A DNA stretch of 64,000 nucleotides from Streptomyces tsukubensis (GTDB lineage: Bacteria > Actinomycetota > Actinomycetes > Streptomycetales > Streptomycetaceae): NCBI RefSeq assembly GCF_003932715.1, contig NZ_CP020700.1, positions 5,540,501 through 5,604,500 on the forward strand, in the 5' to 3' direction. Every line of letters begins with the position of its first letter. The first letter of the stretch is position 1. The translations under genes and the position numbers were made by a program. This document shows positions 58,256-64,000 of the stretch, piece after piece. The notes under the pieces were generated by a model that was not told the origin of the DNA, made no database searches, and saw only the letters and a list, made by a program, of their open reading frames with translations.

Positions 58256-58798
58256 GTGTCAGGTGCGTCCGGGCGGGTGCTCGTTGTCGATGACAACCGG
58301 GTCATCCGGCAGTTGATCAGGGTCAACCTTGAGCTTGAGGGCTTCGAGGTCGTGACCGCGGCCGATGGTGCCGAGTGCCTGGAGGTCGTGCGGGAGGTCC
58401 GGCCGGACGTGGTGACGCTCGATGTCGTCATGCCGCGGCTGGACGGGCTGCGGACCGCCGCGCGGCTGCGCGAGGATCCCGCGACACGGCATCTGCCGGT
58501 GGCGATCATCAGCGCGTGCACGCAGTACGAGGTCGAGAGCGGTATCGAGGCCGGAGTGGACGCCTTTCTGGCGAAACCCTTCGAGCCGGTGGATCTCGTG
58601 AGACTCGTGCGGCGGTTGGCGCGCCGGGAGGGACCGCCGGCTCCCGACGGGCGGCAGGGGATCGGACAGCCCGGCACCGCGCAAGGGGCCGGACACCCCG
58701 GCAGTACGCAGATTGCCGGACACCCCGGCAACGCCCACGGCATCGGACAGTCCGGCACCGCCCATGGAGTCGGGCAGCCCGGCAGCGCGCGCGGCTGA
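58256..58798 (+). CDS. Single-domain response regulator with repetitive tail
   Basis: About 180 residues. The receiver domain begins GRVLVVDDNRVIRQLIRV (phosphate-pocket DD about 13-14), the acceptor Asp is in VVTLDVVMPRLDG (about 55), and the conserved Lys is in FLAKPFEPVDLV (about 107). No DNA-binding domain follows; instead a tail of degenerate 9-residue repeats of the form GQPGTAQGAGHPG fills the last 45 residues. Such stand-alone receivers act by protein contact. The GTG at 58256 gives the canonical receiver start; GTG codons at 58202 and 58208 directly after GGAGGGG are alternatives and would add 16-18 residues. Confidence 0.85.
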   Translation: MSGASGRVLVVDDNRVIRQLIRVNLELEGFEVVTAADGAECLEVVREVRPDVVTLDVVMPRLDGLRTAARLREDPATRHLPVAIISACTQYEVESGIEAGVDAFLAKPFEPVDLVRLVRRLARREGPPAPDGRQGIGQPGTAQGAGHPGSTQIAGHPGNAHGIGQSGTAHGVGQPGSARG

Positions 58799-58924
58799 GC
58801 AGCCGGGCGGCGACGACGGTGTCGGCGCCGGGCCGGCCCACCCCGCGGGGCGCCCCGCGGCGGCGGGTGACCGCATCGCGAAACCGTTCGCATTCCGGGG
58901 GGCCTCCTCCCCTACGCTGGTCCC

Positions 58925-59842
58925 GTGACCCCCGCCGAGCTCTCCCGTACCGTCCGGCACGCCGTGTGCCGCGCGGTGGCGGACGGTGCGCTCGCGGTGG
59001 AGGTGCCCGAGAGCGTACGGGTCGAAAGGCCCCGGCCCGGCGGCTGCGGGGACTGGGCGACCAATGTCGCGCTGCGGCTGGCCGGACCCGCCGGGCGGCC
59101 CGCGCGGGCGGTGGCCGAGGAGCTGCGGGCGCGGATCGCGGCGGAGCCCGGAATCGGCGAGGTCGAGATCACCGGGGCCGGATTCCTCAACATCACCGTC
59201 GACGAGGATCCGCTGGAGCGGCGGCGGGCGGTGATCGGGCGAGCCCTCCGGCAGCCCCGCCGCCACGGGAACCCGATCACCGGGGACCGTGGCACCGTCT
59301 GGGCCGAGACCGTCGGCCTGCTGCGCGATGCCCGGGGGTACGGACCCGCCTCCGTACCCGTGCGCGAATGCCGGGACATGAGCGGGGAGCTGGGAACCGA
59401 CCCGGTGCGGTGGGCGTTCCTGGCCGTCGCCGCGGGCGACCGGGCCCGGCCCGGTGCCGAGCTGCTGCGGCAGCGCGAGAGCAACCCCCTCTTCACCGTC
59501 CGGTACGCGTACTCCCGGTCCCGGGCCCTGGTCCGTGAAGCCGCCCGGCTCGGGTTCACGGGGAGCACCGAGCAGTTCGTGGAGACGGAGCTGGAGCGGT
59601 GGCTCGCGGACTGGCCCGAGGCCCTCGACTCCGCCGCCCGGCTCTGCGCACCCGACCGGATCGCCCGGCATCTCGAAGGGACCGCCGACGCGCTGCTCGG
59701 CTTCCAGCACACGGTCCTCCCCGTCGGCGGGGAGAAACCCTCGGCCGCCCACCGCTCCCGGCTCGCGCTCGCCGAAGCCGCCGGGGGGGTGCTCTCCGGC
59801 GGCCTGTCCCTGCTCGGCATCAGCGCACCCCAACACCTGTGA
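58925..59842 (+). CDS. nrtL: ArgS-related anticodon-binding protein NrtL
   Basis: 305 residues resembling an arginyl-tRNA synthetase with the catalytic core removed. The N-terminal additional domain ([13 protein letters not shown], about 40-52; GFLNITVDE, about 87-95) is joined nearly directly to the DALR anticodon-binding region ([20 protein letters not shown], about 188-207). No HIGH or KMSKS signature is present. NrtL proteins are known in Streptomyces next to lysA; their role is not settled. It starts 126 bp after the response regulator and is followed 13 bp later by lysA, so it likely heads the lysA operon. Confidence 0.9.
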   Translation: MTPAELSRTVRHAVCRAVADGALAVEVPESVRVERPRPGGCGDWATNVALRLAGPAGRPARAVAEELRARIAAEPGIGEVEITGAGFLNITVDEDPLERRRAVIGRALRQPRRHGNPITGDRGTVWAETVGLLRDARGYGPASVPVRECRDMSGELGTDPVRWAFLAVAAGDRARPGAELLRQRESNPLFTVRYAYSRSRALVREAARLGFTGSTEQFVETELERWLADWPEALDSAARLCAPDRIARHLEGTADALLGFQHTVLPVGGEKPSAAHRSRLALAEAAGGVLSGGLSLLGISAPQHL

Positions 59843-59855
59843 GAGAGAACCGACC

Positions 59856-61247
59856 ATGAGCCGTTCCGCACATCCCGCCGGGCCCCGCCACGCCGACGTC
59901 CTGCCCGAGGGGCACTACGCCGCCCCGCCCGCCGACCTCAACGCCCTCGACGGCAGGATCTGGTCCCGGACCGTGACCCGGGCGGCGGACGGGACCGTCG
60001 CCGTCGGCGGAATCCCGGTGACCCGGCTGGCCGAGGAGTTCGGCACCCCCGCGTACTTCCTCGACGAGGAGGACTTCCGGGCCCGCTGCCGCGCCTGGGC
60101 CGAGGCCTTCGGGCCCGGGGCCGACGTCTTCTACGCCGGGAAGGCCTTCCTCAGCCGCGCCGTCGTCCGCTGGCTGTACGAGGAGGGGCTCAACCTCGAC
60201 GTCTGCTCCGGCGGCGAGCTGCGTACCGCACTGGACGCGGGCATGCCCGCCGAGCGCATCGCCTTCCACGGCAACAACAAGTCCGCCGAGGAGATCGAAC
60301 GGGCCGTCGAGGCCGGTGTCGGGCGGATCGTGCTCGACTCCTTCCAGGAGATCGTCAAGGTCGCGCACACCGCCCAGCGGCTCGGCCGGCGGCAGAAGGT
60401 CCTGATCCGCGTCACCGTCGGGGTCGAGGCCCACACCCACGAGTTCATCGCCACCGCGCACGAGGACCAGAAGTTCGGCATCCCGCTCGCCGGGGACCAG
60501 GCCGCCGAGGCGGTCCGCAGGGCCCTCGCCCTCGACGGTCTCGAACTGGTCGGCATCCACTCCCACATCGGCTCGCAGATCTTCGACACCTCCGGCTTCG
60601 AGGTCGCCGCCCACCGGGTCGTCGGCCTCCTCAAGCGGGTCCGCGACGAGCACGGCGTCGAACTGCCCGAGATCGACCTCGGCGGCGGGCTCGGCATCGC
60701 GTACGTCCCCGGCGACGACCCGCGTGAACCGCATCACATCGCCAAGGCCCTCCACGAGATCGTCGGCCGCGAGTGCGAGGCCGCCGGACTGCGCAGCCCC
60801 CGGATCTCGGTCGAGCCCGGCCGGGCCATCGTCGGCCCGACGGCGTTCACGCTGTACGAGGTCGGCACCGTCAAGCCGCTGGAAGGCCTGCGGACGTACG
60901 TCAGTGTCGACGGCGGCATGTCGGACAACATCCGGACCGCGCTGTACGACGCCGAGTACAGCGTCGTCCTGGTCTCCCGCACCTCCGACGCCGCCCCGAT
61001 GCTCAGCCGGGTCGTCGGCAAGCACTGCGAGAGCGGTGACATCGTGGTGAAGGACGCCTTCCTCCCGGCCGACCTCGCCCCCGGCGATCTGATCGCGGTG
61101 CCCGCCACCGGCGCCTACTGCCGCTCGATGGCCAGCAACTACAACCATGCGCTGCGACCGCCCGTGGTGGCGGTCTCCGAGGGGGCGGCGCGAGTGATCG
61201 TCCGGCGCGAGACGGAGGAAGATCTGTTGCGTCTCGATGTCGGTTAA
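59856..61247 (+). CDS. lysA: Diaminopimelate decarboxylase
   Basis: 463 residues, fold-type III PLP decarboxylase that converts meso-diaminopimelate to lysine. The PLP lysine lies in [17 protein letters not shown] (Lys about 95), and further landmarks are [29 protein letters not shown], the glycine-rich [10 protein letters not shown], and [23 protein letters not shown] (split). The ATG at 59856 follows GAGAGAG. The arrangement nrtL-lysA-hom-thrC is a standard aspartate-pathway block. Confidence 0.97.
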   Translation: MSRSAHPAGPRHADVLPEGHYAAPPADLNALDGRIWSRTVTRAADGTVAVGGIPVTRLAEEFGTPAYFLDEEDFRARCRAWAEAFGPGADVFYAGKAFLSRAVVRWLYEEGLNLDVCSGGELRTALDAGMPAERIAFHGNNKSAEEIERAVEAGVGRIVLDSFQEIVKVAHTAQRLGRRQKVLIRVTVGVEAHTHEFIATAHEDQKFGIPLAGDQAAEAVRRALALDGLELVGIHSHIGSQIFDTSGFEVAAHRVVGLLKRVRDEHGVELPEIDLGGGLGIAYVPGDDPREPHHIAKALHEIVGRECEAAGLRSPRISVEPGRAIVGPTAFTLYEVGTVKPLEGLRTYVSVDGGMSDNIRTALYDAEYSVVLVSRTSDAAPMLSRVVGKHCESGDIVVKDAFLPADLAPGDLIAVPATGAYCRSMASNYNHALRPPVVAVSEGAARVIVRRETEEDLLRLDVG

Positions 61248-61268
61248 TGGAGATAGATGTCTCGGATG

Positions 61269-61297
61269 CCGGACGGAGCATAGAAAATGCTGTCCGG
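61269..61297 (+). promoter_or_regulatory. Hairpin in the lysA-hom gap
   Basis: CCGGAC (61269-61274) and AGCAT (61277-61281) pair with ATGCT (61287-61291) and GTCCGG (61292-61297); two unpaired G lie in the 5' arm and the loop is AGAAA. No T-tract follows. It could partly terminate lysA transcription or act as a leader structure for hom, 46 nt before the hom start. Confidence 0.5.
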
Positions 61298-61342
61298 TGA
61301 GTGAGACTGGACCAACCCCTGAATGTTGAGAAACGAGGTCGG

Positions 61343-62635
61343 ATGATGCGTACGCGTCCGCTGAAGGTGGCGCTGCTGGGCTGTGGAGTGGTCGGCTCAG
61401 AGGTGGCGCGCATCATGACGACGCACGCCGACGACCTCGCGGCCCGGATCGGCGCCCCCGTGGAACTCGCGGGGGTCGCCGTGCGGCGGCCCTCCAAGGT
61501 CCGCGAGGGCATCGACCCGGCGCTGGTCACCACCGACGCCACGGCCCTGGTGAAACGCGGCGACATCGACGTCGTCATCGAGGTCATCGGCGGTATCGAA
61601 CCGGCCCGCACCCTGATCACCACCGCCTTCGAGCACGGCGCCTCGGTGGTCTCGGCGAACAAGGCGCTGCTGGCCGAGGACGGTGCCACCCTCTACGCCG
61701 CCGCCGAGCGGCACGGCCGCGACCTCTACTTCGAGGCGGCCGTCGCCGGGGCGATCCCGCTGATCCGGCCGCTGCGCGAATCGCTGGCGGGCGACAAGGT
61801 CAACCGGGTCCTCGGCATCGTCAACGGCACCACGAACTTCATCCTCGACAAGATGGACACCTCCGGCGCCGGATACACCGAGGCGCTGGACGAGGCCACC
61901 GCCCTCGGCTATGCGGAAGCCGACCCGACCGCCGATGTCGAGGGCTTCGACGCCGCCGCCAAGGCCGCGATCCTCGCCTCCATCGCCTTCCACACCCGGG
62001 TCCGGCTCGACGACGTCCACCGCGAGGGCCTCACCGAGGTCACCGCCGCCGATATCGCCTCCGCCAAGCGCATGGGCTGCACGGTCAAGCTGCTGGCGAT
62101 CTGCGAGCGCGCCGCCGACGGCCGGTCGGTCACCGCCCGGGTCCACCCCGCGATGATCCCGCTCAGCCACCCCCTGGCCTCCGTCCGCGAGGCGTACAAC
62201 GCGGTGTTCGTCGAGTCCGAGGCCGCCGGGCAGCTGATGTTCTACGGCCCCGGCGCGGGCGGCGCGCCCACCGCGTCCGCGGTCCTCGGCGATCTGGTCG
62301 CCGTCTGCCGCAACAAGCTCGCCGGGGCCACGGGCCCGGGGGAGTCCGCGTACACCCAGCTGCCCGTGAGCCCCATGGGCGAGGTCGTGACGCGGTACCA
62401 CATCAGCCTCGACGTGGCCGACAAGCCGGGCGTCCTCGCCCAGGTCGCGACGGTCTTCGCCGAGCACGGGGTGTCCATCGACACCGTCCGCCAGCAGGGT
62501 AAGGACGGAGAGGCCTCCCTCGTCGTCGTCACCCACCGCGCGCCCGACGCCGCCCTCTCGGGGACCGTCGAGGCGCTGCGCAAGCTCGACACCGTGCGTG
62601 GTGTCGCCAGCATCATGCGTGTTGAAGGGGAGTAA
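61343..62635 (+). CDS. hom: Homoserine dehydrogenase
   Basis: 430 residues. The Rossmann motif VALLGCGVVGSEVARI (about 9-24) binds NAD(P), the catalytic domain has NGTTNFILDKM and ALGYAEADPTADVEGFDAAAK, and a C-terminal ACT domain starts YHISLDVADKPGVLAQVA (about 352). It reduces aspartate semialdehyde to homoserine, and the ACT domain mediates threonine feedback in this family. The ATG at 61343 follows ACGAGG; an ATG three bases later is equally possible. It is followed 6 bp later by thrC. Confidence 0.97.
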   Translation: MMRTRPLKVALLGCGVVGSEVARIMTTHADDLAARIGAPVELAGVAVRRPSKVREGIDPALVTTDATALVKRGDIDVVIEVIGGIEPARTLITTAFEHGASVVSANKALLAEDGATLYAAAERHGRDLYFEAAVAGAIPLIRPLRESLAGDKVNRVLGIVNGTTNFILDKMDTSGAGYTEALDEATALGYAEADPTADVEGFDAAAKAAILASIAFHTRVRLDDVHREGLTEVTAADIASAKRMGCTVKLLAICERAADGRSVTARVHPAMIPLSHPLASVREAYNAVFVESEAAGQLMFYGPGAGGAPTASAVLGDLVAVCRNKLAGATGPGESAYTQLPVSPMGEVVTRYHISLDVADKPGVLAQVATVFAEHGVSIDTVRQQGKDGEASLVVVTHRAPDAALSGTVEALRKLDTVRGVASIMRVEGE

Positions 62636-62641
62636 CCAGCA

Positions 62642-63700
62642 ATGACCCACCAGTGGCGCGGCATCATCGAGGAGTACCGGGACCGTCTCCCGGTCTCCGA
62701 CACCACTCCGGTTGTCACGCTCCGTGAGGGTGGTACGCCGCTCGTACCCGCCCAGGTGCTCTCCGAGCGCACCGGCTGCGAGGTCCACCTCAAGGTCGAG
62801 GGCGCCAACCCCACCGGTTCCTTCAAGGACCGCGGGATGACGATGGCCATCACCCGCGCCAAGGAGGAGGGGGCCAAGGCCGTCATCTGTGCCTCCACCG
62901 GCAATACCTCCGCCTCGGCCGCCGCCTACGCGGTACGGGCCGGGATGGTCTGCGCGGTCCTGGTGCCCCAGGGGAAGATCGCGCTCGGCAAGATGGGCCA
63001 GGCGCTGGTCTACGGTTCGAAGATCCTCCAGGTCGACGGCAACTTCGACGACTGCCTGGATCTGGCCAGGAATCTGTCCGAGAACTATCCGGTCGCCCTG
63101 GTCAACTCGGTCAACCCCTACCGGATCGAAGGCCAGAAGACCGCCTCCTTCGAGATCGTCGACGCACTCGGCGACGCCCCCGACATCCATGTGCTGCCGG
63201 TCGGCAACGCGGGCAACATCACGGCCTACTGGAAGGGGTACCGGGAGTACGCGGCCGACGGTCCGGCCACCCGTACCCCCCGTATGTGGGGCTTCCAGGC
63301 GTCCGGCTCCGCGCCGATCGTCCGCGGTGAGGTCGTCAAGGACCCCTCGACCATCGCCACCGCCATCCGGATCGGCAACCCGGCGTCCTGGCAGCAGGCG
63401 CTGGCCGCCCGGGACGAGTCCGGCGGCGCCATCGACGAGGTGACGGACCGTGAGATCCTGCGGGCCTACCGCCTGTTGGCCTCGCAGGAGGGCGTCTTCG
63501 TGGAGCCCGCGTCCGCCGCGTCCGTGGCCGGTCTGCTCAAGGCCGCCGAGGCCGGCAAGGTCGACCCCGGCCAGCGGATCGTCTGCACGGTCACCGGCAA
63601 CGGTCTGAAGGACCCCGACTGGGCCGTGGCCGGCGCTCCGCAGCCCGTCACCGTCCCGGTCGACGCGCCGACCGCGGCGGCCAGGCTCGGCCTCGCCTAA
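62642..63700 (+). CDS. thrC: Threonine synthase
   Basis: 352 residues. The PLP lysine is in [15 protein letters not shown] (about 56-70), followed by [14 protein letters not shown] and the glycine loop [12 protein letters not shown]. It converts O-phosphohomoserine to threonine. The ATG at 62642 follows GGGGAG of the hom 3' end with a 6-bp gap, so hom and thrC are one operon. thrB, which makes its substrate, is expected next but is not in the window. Confidence 0.97.
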   Translation: MTHQWRGIIEEYRDRLPVSDTTPVVTLREGGTPLVPAQVLSERTGCEVHLKVEGANPTGSFKDRGMTMAITRAKEEGAKAVICASTGNTSASAAAYAVRAGMVCAVLVPQGKIALGKMGQALVYGSKILQVDGNFDDCLDLARNLSENYPVALVNSVNPYRIEGQKTASFEIVDALGDAPDIHVLPVGNAGNITAYWKGYREYAADGPATRTPRMWGFQASGSAPIVRGEVVKDPSTIATAIRIGNPASWQQALAARDESGGAIDEVTDREILRAYRLLASQEGVFVEPASAASVAGLLKAAEAGKVDPGQRIVCTVTGNGLKDPDWAVAGAPQPVTVPVDAPTAAARLGLA

Positions 63701-64000
63701 GCCTTGCAGCAGGGCCTTTCCGGCCGCCCGATCCCTGGACGCCGCTGCGTCCGCGGTACGGCGGCCGGGGGCCCGGACCGCCCGTACGGCCGGGCCGGAG
63801 GCGGGCTCGGGGCCGTAATACCCCGGTGAAAAGCATCCCAAGCCGGGCGGCCGCGGAGGCCGGGGCACAGGCGGCTCGCGACACGCATCGTGCGCCTCCT
63901 GTGCGCCCTATGTCGCCACAGAACCTTCCTTCGATAGGCTGTACCGAACCCACCCACCCCGCATGCCGGCCGGTGCGGTGGTGCGGCCGCCGTTCGCGGC
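63701..64000 (+). other. Region after thrC; possible promoter and edge of thrB
   Basis: I see no complete gene in this 300-bp stretch. A Streptomyces-like -10 box TAGGCT lies at 63935-63940, without a good -35. An ATG at 63963 opens a frame to the window edge (12 codons, beginning MPAGAVVRPPF) that could be the start of thrB, but too little is present to identify it. Confidence 0.3.

Noticed and set aside
58660..58795. CRISPR-like or transposon end repeats in the receiver gene
   Set aside because: They are in-frame degenerate coding repeats without spacers or target duplications.

Overview
The window is high-GC actinobacterial DNA and almost certainly from a Streptomyces chromosome. Supporting signs are strong third-position GC bias, many GTG and TTG starts, a conservon (cvnABCD), twin S8 proteases, a split LigD plus Ku end-joining set, a SARP/AfsR-type regulator, LAxTG-type sortase signalling, four genes with rare in-frame TTA codons, and an nrtL-lysA-hom-thrC amino-acid block.

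Layout. 1-8 kb: a MarR regulator, a PP2C-like protein, the cvnABCD signalling operon and a flavin monooxygenase of the styrene monooxygenase type. 8-16.7 kb: a secreted NlpC/P60 hydrolase, an orphan winged-helix regulator, an AurF-like diiron oxygenase with its TetR regulator and a matching operator, a DUF3291 protein, and an FtsW/penicillin-binding protein pair. 16.7-22.9 kb: an orphan sensor kinase with a lipoprotein, a zinc-ribbon protein, a HEAT-repeat protein and a NERD-like protein. 22.9-33.2 kb: LigD ligase, LigD polymerase, Ku, and two paralogous secreted subtilases. 33.6-40.7 kb: a probable sortase substrate, a membrane M48 peptidase, a lipoprotein, and GntR and AraC regulators.

40.7-57.7 kb is the accessory part. 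It holds a small Pro/Arg-rich protein in its own well-delimited transcription unit, a TTA-containing SARP/AfsR regulator, and then an expanded pPIWI-RE locus. A four-gene minus-strand operon encodes, in order of transcription, a RecB/Cas4-type nuclease with Fe-S-like cysteines, a zinc-ribbon plus REase protein, a DinG-like helicase, and the pPIWI-RE Argonaute-like protein. A Ser/Thr kinase diverges from this operon across a long inverted repeat. A DNA N6-adenine methyltransferase fused to a type I S-like target-recognition region follows. The helicase, REase and pPIWI-RE trio is a known defence gene set. The addition of the RecB-like nuclease, the kinase and the M-S fusion methylase is the most interesting arrangement in the window. 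A tRNA-Arg(CCG) gene with a clear terminator bounds this part, with its 3' end facing the island.

58.2-64 kb is core again: a single-domain response regulator with a repetitive tail, the ArgS-like anticodon-binding protein NrtL, lysA, hom and thrC. The window ends about where thrB would be expected.

All calls come from reading the sequence. No database search was possible, so family names rest on motifs and remembered family features.
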